A stretch of DNA of 17,319 nucleotides, from NCBI GenBank assembly GCA_910585415.1, contig CAJUDT010000054.1, positions 1 through 17,319 on the forward strand, read 5' to 3'. Under the pieces are notes generated by a model. The model had not been told where the DNA came from. It made no database searches and was given only the letters and a program-made list of their open reading frames with translations. Positions within the stretch are counted from its first letter, which is position 1; each line of letters opens with the position of its first letter. This DNA is from an uncultured Flavonifractor sp. Its GTDB lineage: Bacteria > Bacillota > Clostridia > Oscillospirales > Oscillospiraceae. The position numbers were made by a program, and so were the translations under genes. Positions 1 to 7,615 of this stretch are shown here, piece by piece.

Positions 1-605
1 TGTTCAACGCCTGGTCCAAGGAGAACAAGGTTCCCACCTTCGGCTATGACGCCAATGCCGACGCGGTGGCCGCCATTGCCGACGGTTACGGCGGAACCAT
101 CAGCCAGCACGCCGACGTACAGGCTTACCTGACCCTGCGGGTGCTGCGCAACGCCCTGGACGGCGTGGACATCGACACCGGCATCGGCACCGCCGACGAC
201 GCGGGCAACGTCCTCAGCGACGACGTGTTCAAGTATGTGGAGTCTGAGCGCTCCTACTACGCCCTGAACGTAGCCGTGACCGCTGAGAACTACAACGACT
301 TCATGGACGCCACCAAGCCCTACGCCCCCGTGGCCAACCAGCTGGACGCCACCGCCCATCCCACCAAGAACGTGTGGCTGAACATCTACAACGCGGCTGA
401 TAACTTCCTCAGCGCCACCTATCAGCCCCTGCTCCAGAACTACGACGACATTCTGAACCTCAACGTGGAGTACATCGGCGGCGATGGCCAGACCGAGGGC
501 AACATCACCAACCGTCTGAGCAATCCCAGCCAGTACGACGCCTTTGCCATCAACATGGTCAAGACCGACAACGCGGCCTCCTACACCGCTCTGTTGAGCC
601 AGTAA
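1..605 (+). CDS. mglB: Galactose-type sugar ABC transporter substrate-binding protein, 5' end missing
   Basis: The reading frame is open from base 3 and gives 200 residues before TAA at 603-605; the N-terminus and any lipoprotein signal lie outside the window. Family knowledge: MglB-type proteins bind galactose or glucose outside the membrane and deliver it to MglAC. Visible residues 10-120 match the C-terminal part of such proteins: VPTFGYDANADAV corresponds to the IPVFGVDALPEAL region of E. coli MglB, followed by the G-T-I segment and a helix (LTLRVLRNALDG). The frame does not stop where MglB normally does. A proline-rich linker leads into about 77 further residues (from base 372) that resemble the N-terminal beta-alpha-beta of the same family (NIYNAADNFLSA; later DAFAINMVKTDNAA). 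mglA and mglC follow, supporting the assignment. The true ligand cannot be read from the sequence. Confidence 0.85.
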   Translation, partial: FNAWSKENKVPTFGYDANADAVAAIADGYGGTISQHADVQAYLTLRVLRNALDGVDIDTGIGTADDAGNVLSDDVFKYVESERSYYALNVAVTAENYNDFMDATKPYAPVANQLDATAHPTKNVWLNIYNAADNFLSATYQPLLQNYDDILNLNVEYIGGDGQTEGNITNRLSNPSQYDAFAINMVKTDNAASYTALLSQ

Positions 606-617
606 TTCCACCGGCGC

Positions 618-634
618 AGGGGGGAAAGTCCCCT
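618..634 (+). other. Short GC hairpin just after the binding-protein stop
   Basis: AGGGG at 618-622 can pair with CCCCT at 630-634 around a seven-base loop, 12 bases after the TAA. No T-run follows, so it is not a good intrinsic terminator. It may protect the 3' end of the binding-protein message or be incidental in this G-rich stretch. Confidence 0.3.
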
Positions 635-658
635 CTGACAAGTAAACAATGACAGGCA

Positions 659-727
659 ATCAGGGAGAGGGACTTCTCCGGGTGGAGGAAACGTACCCTC
701 CATGCGGACGGAGGAGCTCTCCCTGAT
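659..727 (+). other. Large stem-loop between mglB-like gene and mglA
   Basis: Bases 659-669 (ATCAGGGAGAG) are the exact reverse complement of 717-727. Directly inside, after a three-base bulge, 673-680 pairs with 709-716 (one G-U), and 683-688 (TGGAGG) pairs with 697-702 (CCTCCA). The total is about 25 paired positions. No T-run follows, so termination is unlikely. Known precedent: stable hairpins after a binding-protein gene protect its mRNA and let the binding protein be made in excess over ATPase and permease. That role is inferred here from position. The 3' arm is shared with an alternative stem described separately. Confidence 0.65.
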
Positions 728-770
728 GCCCGTTCCTTCCATTCTTCCAAAAAGTGAGAGAGCTCCTTCG
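709..770 (+). other. Alternative stem competing with the 659-727 hairpin
   Basis: Bases 709-721 (CGGAGGAGCTCTC) can pair with 758-770 (GAGAGCTCCTTCG) over 13 positions with one G-U pair. The 709-721 strand is also used by the upstream stem-loop, so the two folds exclude each other. This is the arrangement expected of a conformational switch, but no terminator T-run or known riboswitch core was seen, so a regulatory role is only inferred. Confidence 0.4.
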
Positions 771-829
771 TCACCGGGCGGAATGCCGGAGAGGGCAGGG
801 GGGTCAGAAGCGAGACAAGAGTTCTTTTT

Positions 830-857
830 GGTTCTTTTTCTTACAAGAAAAAGAACC
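830..857. repeat. Perfect 13-base inverted repeat, pyrimidine/purine arms
   Basis: GGTTCTTTTTCTT at 830-842 is followed by AC and then its exact reverse complement at 845-857. The left arm overlaps a tandem direct repeat: GTTCTTTTT occurs at 821-829 and again at 831-839. On the + strand the 3' side is TGACGGGG with no T-run, so it is not a classical terminator for the mgl operon. It has the look of a dispersed intergenic repeat unit, which is inference since only one copy is in this window. Confidence 0.55.
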
Positions 858-886
858 TGACGGGGGGCAGGCTGCTCTGTCCGTCA
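858..886 (+). other. Hairpin immediately upstream of the mglA ribosome site
   Basis: TGACGG at 858-863 pairs with CCGTCA at 881-886, extended by a G-U pair (864/880); the loop can form a small GCAG/CTGC stem. It abuts the preceding inverted repeat and ends nine bases before AAGGAG (895-900). It could affect ribosome access to mglA; no direct evidence beyond pairing and position. Confidence 0.35.
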
Positions 887-908
887 ATCTTCATAAGGAG
901 TAACGAGA

Positions 909-2417
909 ATGGCTGAGGTGAAAGGCGATGTCGTCCTGTCAATCCGCGGCATGAGCAAGTCATTCGGGCGCAACCGGGTGCTTGACCATATCAACCTGGA
1001 TTTGAAACGCGGAACCGTCATGGGACTTATGGGCGAGAACGGAGCTGGTAAGTCCACCATGATGAAGTGCCTTTTCGGCACCTACCAAAAGGACGAGGGA
1101 AAAATCTACTTAAACGGGAAGGAAATCAGCTTTTCCGGCCCGAAAGACGCCCTGGAAAACGGAATTGCCATGGTCCATCAGGAGCTGAACCAGTGCCTGG
1201 AGCGGAACGTTATGGACAATCTGTTTTTGGGCCGCTACCCCACCAATTCCATGGGAATCGTGGACGAGGGCAGCATGAAAAAGAAGGCGGCCGAGCTCTT
1301 CCGCAAGCTGGGCATGACCGTCAACCTGAACCAGCCCATGCGGAATATGTCCGTCTCCCAGCGGCAGATGTGCGAAATTGCAAAAGCGATTTCCTACAAC
1401 TCCCAGGTTATCGTCCTGGATGAGCCCACGTCCTCCCTGACGGTTCAGGAGGTGGATAAGCTCTTCGAGATGATGCGGATGCTCAAGGAGCAGGGTATTT
1501 CGCTCATTTACATCTCCCACAAGATGGACGAAATTTTTGAAATCTGCGACGAGATTTCCGTTCTGCGGGACGGTAATCTGGTCATGACCAAGAGCGCCCA
1601 GGACACCAACATGAACGAGCTCATTGCCGCCATGGTGGGCCGCTCTCTGGAAAGCCGCTTCCCCCCGGTGGACAATGCCCCGGGCGGCCCCATCCTGTCC
1701 GTCCAGCACCTGTCCACCAAATTTGCCCCCCACCTCCAGGATATCACCTTCGACGTGCGGGAGGGAGAAATTTTCGGCCTCTATGGTCTGGTGGGCGCCG
1801 GACGTACCGAGCTGCTGGAGACCATCTTTGGCGTGCGCACCCGGGCCTCGGGCCGGGTTTATTTCAAAAACCGGCTGATGAACTTCAACAGCGCCAAGGA
1901 GGCCATCGAGCACGGCTTTGCCATGATTACCGAGGAGCGCAAGGCCAACGGCCTGTTCCTCAAATGCGATCTGACCTTCAACACCACCATTGCCAGCCTG
2001 GAGCAGTATAAGGCCGGTATCTCCCTGTCCGACGCCAAAATGATTAAGGCCACCAACAAGGAGATCAAAACCATGCACACCAAGTGCATGGGCCCGGACG
2101 ATATGATTACCAGCCTCTCCGGCGGGAACCAGCAAAAGGTAATCTTTGGAAAATGGCTGGAGCGGGACCCCCAGATCTTCATGATGGATGAGCCCACCCG
2201 GGGCATCGACGTGGGCGCGAAGTACGAGATTTACGAGCTGATTATCCGAATGGCCAAGCAGGGCAAGACGATTATCGTTGTCTCCTCCGAAATGCCGGAG
2301 ATTTTGGGGATTACCAACCGTATTGGCGTGATGTCCAACGGCTATCTCTCCGGCATTGTCAACACGGCGGAGACCGATCAGGAGGAGCTCTTGCGCCTCA
2401 GCGCCAAATATCTATAA
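909..2417 (+). CDS. mglA: Galactose/methyl-galactoside ABC importer ATPase MglA
   Basis: This 502-residue protein has two fused ABC ATPase domains, the usual layout and length for MglA/RbsA-type carbohydrate importers, and powers sugar uptake from the cytoplasmic face of MglC. Domain 1 has Walker A GENGAGKST (residues 42-50), the family's variant signature MSVSQRQM in place of LSGGQ, and Walker B VIVLDEPTSSL. Domain 2 has the usual degenerate P-loop GLVGAGRT (arginine for lysine), an intact LSGGNQQKV signature and Walker B MMDEPTRGID. The SVSQ variant is also found in E. coli MglA, which favours mgl over rbs or xyl. The start ATG follows AAGGAG at 895-900 with an eight-base spacer. The gene ends 15 bases before mglC. 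Exact sugar specificity is inferred from family resemblance. Confidence 0.93.
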   Translation: MAEVKGDVVLSIRGMSKSFGRNRVLDHINLDLKRGTVMGLMGENGAGKSTMMKCLFGTYQKDEGKIYLNGKEISFSGPKDALENGIAMVHQELNQCLERNVMDNLFLGRYPTNSMGIVDEGSMKKKAAELFRKLGMTVNLNQPMRNMSVSQRQMCEIAKAISYNSQVIVLDEPTSSLTVQEVDKLFEMMRMLKEQGISLIYISHKMDEIFEICDEISVLRDGNLVMTKSAQDTNMNELIAAMVGRSLESRFPPVDNAPGGPILSVQHLSTKFAPHLQDITFDVREGEIFGLYGLVGAGRTELLETIFGVRTRASGRVYFKNRLMNFNSAKEAIEHGFAMITEERKANGLFLKCDLTFNTTIASLEQYKAGISLSDAKMIKATNKEIKTMHTKCMGPDDMITSLSGGNQQKVIFGKWLERDPQIFMMDEPTRGIDVGAKYEIYELIIRMAKQGKTIIVVSSEMPEILGITNRIGVMSNGYLSGIVNTAETDQEELLRLSAKYL

Positions 2418-2432
2418 GGGGGGAACTCGTAT

Positions 2433-4094
2433 ATGGCAGCGGAACATACTAACATACTCACGGCAGAGCAGGAGAGCCAGCTTCGCCGCCCCATCGACGA
2501 GTACGTCGGCGGCATTCAGGAAAAAATCAACGCCCTGCGCAAGGACGGCACCGACCGGGTTGTGGACATTCAGAGCACCCTGGACAACCTCAAGCGGGAC
2601 CGGGTCTATACCGCCCAGGAGAAGGAGAACCGCCGGGCCCAGCTTCTGAAGGAGCTGGAGCAGGCCAAGGCGGTGGAGGCCCAGCATAAGGACGAAATCG
2701 CCAAGCTCATTGCCGACGCGGAGAGCTACTTGAAGGCCCACTTCAACCAGGACTACTACCAAAAGGTAGTGGCCAGCTGCGGCGAGGAAAAGGTCCAGGC
2801 CCAGGCCAAGTATCAGGCTGCGGTGGAGCAGCTCAACAAGACCCATCAGGAGGCCCTCTCCAAGCTCAGTGATTCCAACGAAATCAAGGACGAGAATTAC
2901 GTCCACAAGAACCGGCTCTTTGACGCCAAGATGCAGCTGGGCAAGGACCTCCAGGAGGTCAAGGACCGCCGTCACGCCGCCTTTGACCACCAGTACCATC
3001 TGATTGACCTGCTGCGCATGTCCAAGTTTACCTTCAGTGAGACCCTGGCCCAGCGGTGGGAGAACTATCAGTATACCTTCAATCCCCGCAGCTTCCTGCT
3101 GCGCAACGGCCTGTATCTGGCCATTGCTGTGGTGTTCATCGCCCTGTGTTTCATCACCCCCGCCGTCAAGGGGCCCAGTGTGCAGCTGCTGACGGTGAAT
3201 AACATCCTGAATATCCTCCAGCAGGCGTCCCCCAGAATGTTCCTGGCTCTGGGTGTGGCGGGCCTCATCCTGCTGGCCGGTACCGACCTGTCCATTGGCC
3301 GTATGATGGGCATGGGGATCACCGCCGCCACCATTGTGATGCATAAGGGCATCAATACCGGCGGCGTGTTTGGGCACATCTTTGACTTCACCGGTATGCC
3401 TATCATCGCCCGGGTGTTCCTGGCCCTGGTGGTGTGCGTCGTGCTGTGTACCATCTTCACCACCATTGCCGGTTTCTTTACCGCCAAGTTCAAGATGCAC
3501 CCTTTTATCTCCACCATGTCCACCATGCTGGTCATCTTCGGTCTGGTCACCTACGCCACCAAGGGCGTGTCCTTCGGCGGCATTGAGTCCACCATTCCCG
3601 ACATGATTATCCCAAAAATCAACGGCTTCCCCACCATTATCCTTTGGGCGGTGGCGGCGGTGGTCATCGTGTGGTTCATCTGGAATAAGACCACCTTTGG
3701 CAAGAATCTGTATGCCGTGGGCGGCAACCCCGAGGCCGCGTCGGTCTCCGGTATCTCCGTGTTCAAGGTCACGGTGGGCGCCTTCATTATGGCCGGTATC
3801 CTCTACGGCTTCGGCTCCTGGCTGGAGTGTATCCGTATGTTCGGTTCCGGCTCGGCGGGCTACGGCCAGGGCTGGGAGATGGACGCCATCGCGGCCTGCG
3901 TGGTGGGCGGCGTGTCCTTCACCGGCGGCATCGGCAAGATCTCCGGCGTGGTGACGGGCGTGTTTATCTTCACCGCCCTGACCTACTCCCTGACCACCTT
4001 GGGCATCGACGCAAACCTGCAATTTGTTATCTCCGGCATCATCATCCTCGTGGCCGTCATGCTGGACTGCCTGAAGTACGTCCAGAAGAAGTAA
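2433..4094 (+). CDS. mglC: MglC-type sugar permease with long N-terminal coiled-coil extension
   Basis: The protein has 553 residues, against about 336 for E. coli MglC. From about residue 219 it is a typical BPD_transp_2-family permease: eight or more hydrophobic segments starting at NGLYLAIAVVFIALCF, then LLAGTDLSIGRMMG, the cytoplasmic coupling-loop motif GGNPEAASVSGI and GWEMDAIAACVVGGVSFTGG. These are expected of the membrane channel that pairs with MglA. Residues 1 to about 205 are hydrophilic, rich in K, E, Q and A, with heptad-like stretches and no hydrophobic segment, so they should be cytoplasmic. A G-rich ribosome site (AGGGGGG, 2417-2423) precedes ATG 2433 and the frame is continuous, so the extension seems real rather than a start error. 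A bidirectional terminator follows. Confidence 0.9.
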   Translation: MAAEHTNILTAEQESQLRRPIDEYVGGIQEKINALRKDGTDRVVDIQSTLDNLKRDRVYTAQEKENRRAQLLKELEQAKAVEAQHKDEIAKLIADAESYLKAHFNQDYYQKVVASCGEEKVQAQAKYQAAVEQLNKTHQEALSKLSDSNEIKDENYVHKNRLFDAKMQLGKDLQEVKDRRHAAFDHQYHLIDLLRMSKFTFSETLAQRWENYQYTFNPRSFLLRNGLYLAIAVVFIALCFITPAVKGPSVQLLTVNNILNILQQASPRMFLALGVAGLILLAGTDLSIGRMMGMGITAATIVMHKGINTGGVFGHIFDFTGMPIIARVFLALVVCVVLCTIFTTIAGFFTAKFKMHPFISTMSTMLVIFGLVTYATKGVSFGGIESTIPDMIIPKINGFPTIILWAVAAVVIVWFIWNKTTFGKNLYAVGGNPEAASVSGISVFKVTVGAFIMAGILYGFGSWLECIRMFGSGSAGYGQGWEMDAIAACVVGGVSFTGGIGKISGVVTGVFIFTALTYSLTTLGIDANLQFVISGIIILVAVMLDCLKYVQKK

Positions 4095-4126
4095 GGCTTC
4101 CTCTGGACCCAGGTACACAAAAACAG

Positions 4127-4157
4127 AGGGACCGGGAGCGTTTGGCTCCCGGTCCCT
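4127..4157. terminator. Bidirectional intrinsic terminator between mglC and the VWA gene
   Basis: A 13-base stem (4127-4139 with 4145-4157, GC-rich core CCGGGAGC/GCTCCCGG) has a five-base loop. On the + strand it ends in TCCCTTTTTGTGT; on the - strand the flank reads CTGTTTTTGTGT. It therefore terminates the mgl operon and the convergent five-gene operon, whose last stop codon is at 4166. Confidence 0.93.
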
Positions 4158-4165
4158 TTTTGTGT

Positions 4166-5326
4166 TCAGGGATTGTTACGGCTCTGGGTGAATTGGGCGG
4201 CGTTGACCCGCCCGGTGAGAGCCTGCTCCAGCAGCTCCGGCAGGCGCTCCGGCGCGCAGGCGAAGCAGGGGATGTCCATGGCCGCAATTCGCTGGGCGGT
4301 CTGGGCGTCGTAGTAGGGCCTGCCTCCGTCGGCAATGGCCAGGAGCACAATCACCGTCACACCGCTGGCCTTGAGTTCCTCCACCCGCCGGAGCAGAGCC
4401 GCCCGGTTTCCCCCTTCCTCCAGGTCGGAAATCAGGAAAAACAGGGTCTTGGCCGGGGACTCCACCAGCTCCTGACAATAGGCGATGGACTTGGCAATGT
4501 CGGTGCCGCCCCCCATCTGAAAGCCGAAGAGCAAATCCACCGGGTCGGCACACAGGGGGGTCAAATCCATAATCTGCGTGTCAAAGGCCACAACACTGGT
4601 TTTGACGGCGGACATGGAGGCCAGCACACAGGCCATCACTGAGGAGTACAGGATAGACTGTCCCATGGAACCGCTCTGGTCGATGTCCAGAATCACATGC
4701 CACCGGTTGACCCGGCTGGCCCGGTCAAAAAACCACACCCGTTCCGGGATAATGGCCCCCAGCTCACGGTTATAGTGCTTCAAATTGCGCCGGATGGTGC
4801 AGGGGAAGTCCAGGGCCGCAGCCGAGGGCAGGGGAGAATGGGCCCGCCGGTTGAGGGCCGCCGTCACCGCCCGGCGCACGTCGTTTTCCAGGAGCCGGTT
4901 GATTTCCTCCACAATCTTTCGGATGAACGCCCGGGCGGACTCCTTGGATTTTTTGGGAATCTGGTCCTTGAGCATCAGCAGGGTGGAGGCTAAATTCAGG
5001 TCGGGCTCCAGATTTTCCAGCAATTCCGGCTCCAGCAGAAGCTGCGTCAGGCCCTTGCGCTCAATGGCGTCGTTCTGGACCACCGCCACCGTCTCCTGGT
5101 CAAAGAGGGTCCGCAGGTCCCCCAGCCATTTGGAGATGTGGGGGGAGGAGGGCCCCCGCCCCGCTCCGCCAAAGCTCTCGGCGGGTCCGCCGTAGATGGC
5201 CCCCAGGGCGGAGTCCATCAAAAGTTCCTCCTGGGAGAGCCCCCCGGCCCCCATGCTGGCAAAGGCGTCCTCAGTCTCCGCGCCCAGAATCAGCCGCCAG
5301 CGGGAGAGCTGTTCTTGTTGTGTCAT
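4166..5326 (-). CDS. VWA domain protein, partner of the MoxR AAA+ ATPase
   Basis: This 386-residue protein has a C-terminal von Willebrand factor A domain with all metal-site (MIDAS) elements: DQSGSMG with D216/S218/S220, the threonine in MGGGTDIAKS, and the aspartate in FFLISDLEEGG. The N-terminal 200 residues are mostly helical and charged, with no signal peptide or membrane segment, so it should be cytoplasmic. Family knowledge: VWA proteins encoded beside MoxR ATPases (as in CbbQ/CbbO, NorQ/NorD, RavA/ViaA) act as substrate adaptors for the ATPase, often in metal-centre insertion or complex remodelling. It is the last gene of the operon, 15 bases after the DUF5682-like gene, with a ribosome site GGGGGAGGG just before the ATG. 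The substrate is unknown. Confidence 0.9.
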   Translation of the reverse strand: MTQQEQLSRWRLILGAETEDAFASMGAGGLSQEELLMDSALGAIYGGPAESFGGAGRGPSSPHISKWLGDLRTLFDQETVAVVQNDAIERKGLTQLLLEPELLENLEPDLNLASTLLMLKDQIPKKSKESARAFIRKIVEEINRLLENDVRRAVTAALNRRAHSPLPSAAALDFPCTIRRNLKHYNRELGAIIPERVWFFDRASRVNRWHVILDIDQSGSMGQSILYSSVMACVLASMSAVKTSVVAFDTQIMDLTPLCADPVDLLFGFQMGGGTDIAKSIAYCQELVESPAKTLFFLISDLEEGGNRAALLRRVEELKASGVTVIVLLAIADGGRPYYDAQTAQRIAAMDIPCFACAPERLPELLEQALTGRVNAAQFTQSRNNP

Positions 5327-5341
5327 TGGATTCCCTCCCCC

Positions 5342-7615
5342 TCAGATATTGTCGAAATCAAATTCGTCCAGGCCGCTGAGAAGCTCCTGCTCCCCGGCGG
5401 TCAAGTCCGTCATGAGGCTTTCCGCCGCCTGCTGGGGATTCACGCCCCAGATTTCCCCCAGGTTTTCCGCGATGTCGTTCTTTTCCTTGGGGGAGAAGTC
5501 CGCAAAGGCCCGGCGGAGGAACACCAGCGCCCGCCGGAAGGCCGCTTCGTCCAGACCGCTGAGGTAGCCGTCCAGGTGCCGCCACAGGGACAGACGGGCA
5601 ATGAGGGCATAGCGGTTTTTCCCCGCCAGCCCCTCGAACCAACCGGCTCCCAGCTCGGCGGGGACGCCGGGGGAGAGCCGCCGGGCCACCTCCCGGGCCA
5701 AGAGCTCTTCGTCCACCTCTCCGCGCTCCAGAAGGATGGCCATGGCAAAGCCGGAGCAGCGGGTGTTCAGGTCGTCCCGGTCGGAGAGCTCCGCCAGCAG
5801 GGACAGCCAGCGGTCCCCCTCCAGGAACGTATGGTTGAGCTGGAGGGTGTTGAGCCGGTCCATGGCCAGTGTGACCGCCGGAGCGGCCTTGACGTCGCAG
5901 ATACAGGCGTCCGCCAGGGTGAGGCAGGCCCGGAGATAGAGCTGTCGGATGAGGGGTTCCACCGGCGCGGCGTCAAACCGCCGCAGGTCCCCGAAGCGCA
6001 CCACATAGGAGAGCCGATGGGCCGTCTCGGCCACGTCCGCCAGGGCGGCGGCGTCCACGCTCAGGCCCTGGAGCACCGCCAGGGCGTGCTGGGCGGCGGC
6101 GGGCATTCCGCACAGGAAGGCGTCCTCAAATATGGCGGCGGCCTGGGCAATGGAGGTGCTTTCCTCCGCCCGCTCCTTCAGGGCGTAGGCGGCGGCGCCC
6201 TCGATGGTGTCCCCCAGCAGGGCGGATTCTACGATTTCAATCTCCACCTCCGGGGTCCAGCGCAGGTCCCAATATTCCCCCCAGTTGGCCCCCTCCTGCC
6301 GGGAGGGGAGCAGGGAGGCGAAATGGATATTCAGCACCCGCAGCCGGTGGAGGAAGAAGGACCGCCGCAGGTCCGCCAGCGCGGCCAGCTGGGATTTGAC
6401 ATTCAGCTTCTCCCGCAAATCCAGGTCCAGCCGCTGGAGCTCCGCGGCGCGGAATTTCTCCAGGCGGAGGGCCTTGAGCTGCCGGTAAAAATCCTCCTGG
6501 ACGGAGGTACGGCTGACCCCTTCTGGGAGAAAGCCGATGGTTTTCCCAATCTCCGTGTCCGCCGCCGCCAGGGCCAGTTCGGAAAAGGCCCCGTGCCCCA
6601 TGGTAGACACACTGGCGTCCCGCAGGTCGCGGAGGGTGGGGTACCGGCTCCCCCGCAGGGCCGCTAAGGTCTGGGCCAGCCGGGCCGCCTCAATGACCTC
6701 GGCGGAGGAGGTGAGGTTGCCCGCCTTCCGGTGGGCCGCCGCCAGCCGGGTGAGGTAGAGGTAGGGCGTCTCTCCCGGCCCGCCGCCGTGGAGGGCCTCC
6801 CACAGGAGCTCAAAATAGGCCGGGGCCTTGTTGCCCGCCCCATACCCGGAGCGGGAGGACAGGCGGTAATAGGAGTAGGGCATGAGGGTGGCGGCGGCGT
6901 CCGCGCGGGGGAGAGCGGCCGCTTCCTCGTCGGTCATGGGGGCGTTTTCCTCCAGCCCCGCCACGTGGAAGGCGCCGCACACGCAAAAAATCCGCTCCGC
7001 CGGGACGCCGGAGGAAATGGCCTGGGCAATGACCCGTTTCATGTAGGCCTCCCGCACCAGGGTTTCGGCCTGATGGCGGGGGCTGTCCAGGGAGGCCGCG
7101 CGCAGCTCCCGGCCAAAGGTGTTGGCGGCGGAGGCGTAGTCCCCCTCCAGCTGCTCAAAGCGCCGCTCCCAGAAAGTGTCGTGGTCCTCGCCGGTGAGGG
7201 TCTCCAGGCGGCGGTATACGCTCTCGGTGGTGCGCTCCGCCCCATCCTGGGGGCCGTCATCCCCGCCGGGCGCTGAGGGGTCCTCCTCCGGGGACAGGGC
7301 CAAAAAGACCGACGAGGGCAGGTCCATAAAGCGGCAGGGCACCCCGTGCTCGTGGGCCCACAGAATGGCCTGCACTTCTGGGGAGTAGACCGCCAGGGGA
7401 TAGAGAAGGGTGCGCACGGGAGGCGTCTGGGTATAGGCCAGAATGGCGGCGGGAAACCGAGTCTCCGGGTGGCAGAGCCACTGCATTTGGTCGTTGAGGT
7501 CGCTGGGGCCCTCCACCAGCACCAGGGCGGGCTGGGCCTGGTCCAGAGCCCGGCGCAGATGGAAAGCCGCCGCCGGGGACAGGTGGCGCACGCCAAACAG
7601 CGCAGGGCCGCCCAT
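5342..7615 (-). CDS. DUF5682-like protein with TIKI/TraB-type hydrolase motifs
   Basis: The protein has 757 residues from the ATG at 7615-7613, which overlaps the TGA of the MoxR gene as TGATG, a sign of translational coupling. A GTG one codon earlier is the alternative start. The N-terminal 230 residues show the pattern of the TIKI/TraB/EreA/ChaN superfamily: GVRH at residues 8-11, a beta-strand ending LVLVEGP with E35, and a second GxxH, GAFH at 214-217. Family knowledge: these motifs hold the metal or catalytic residues of TIKI-type hydrolases. The remaining 500 residues are mainly helical, and the C-terminus is acidic (LDEFDFDNI). No signal peptide is seen. Assignment to DUF5682 rests on recalled similarity and on the neighbouring genes; catalytic activity is inferred. 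Confidence 0.75.
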   Translation of the reverse strand: MGGPALFGVRHLSPAAAFHLRRALDQAQPALVLVEGPSDLNDQMQWLCHPETRFPAAILAYTQTPPVRTLLYPLAVYSPEVQAILWAHEHGVPCRFMDLPSSVFLALSPEEDPSAPGGDDGPQDGAERTTESVYRRLETLTGEDHDTFWERRFEQLEGDYASAANTFGRELRAASLDSPRHQAETLVREAYMKRVIAQAISSGVPAERIFCVCGAFHVAGLEENAPMTDEEAAALPRADAAATLMPYSYYRLSSRSGYGAGNKAPAYFELLWEALHGGGPGETPYLYLTRLAAAHRKAGNLTSSAEVIEAARLAQTLAALRGSRYPTLRDLRDASVSTMGHGAFSELALAAADTEIGKTIGFLPEGVSRTSVQEDFYRQLKALRLEKFRAAELQRLDLDLREKLNVKSQLAALADLRRSFFLHRLRVLNIHFASLLPSRQEGANWGEYWDLRWTPEVEIEIVESALLGDTIEGAAAYALKERAEESTSIAQAAAIFEDAFLCGMPAAAQHALAVLQGLSVDAAALADVAETAHRLSYVVRFGDLRRFDAAPVEPLIRQLYLRACLTLADACICDVKAAPAVTLAMDRLNTLQLNHTFLEGDRWLSLLAELSDRDDLNTRCSGFAMAILLERGEVDEELLAREVARRLSPGVPAELGAGWFEGLAGKNRYALIARLSLWRHLDGYLSGLDEAAFRRALVFLRRAFADFSPKEKNDIAENLGEIWGVNPQQAAESLMTDLTAGEQELLSGLDEFDFDNI

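Noticed and set aside
830..857. Intrinsic terminator inside the mgl operon
   Set aside because: The hairpin is not followed by a T-run on the + strand and its arms are AT-rich, so termination is not supported.
1789..1812. Arginine for lysine in the second P-loop of MglA, as a possible broken ATPase
   Set aside because: The second domain of this importer family normally has a degenerate P-loop, so it is not a defect.
2412..4118. A 568-codon open frame on the - strand across mglC
   Set aside because: Same register as mglC, His/Gly-rich translation, no ribosome site; a shadow of codon bias.
5138..6667. A 509-codon open frame on the + strand across the DUF5682-like gene
   Set aside because: Same register as the real gene and a Pro/Gly/Gln-rich composition without recognisable motifs.
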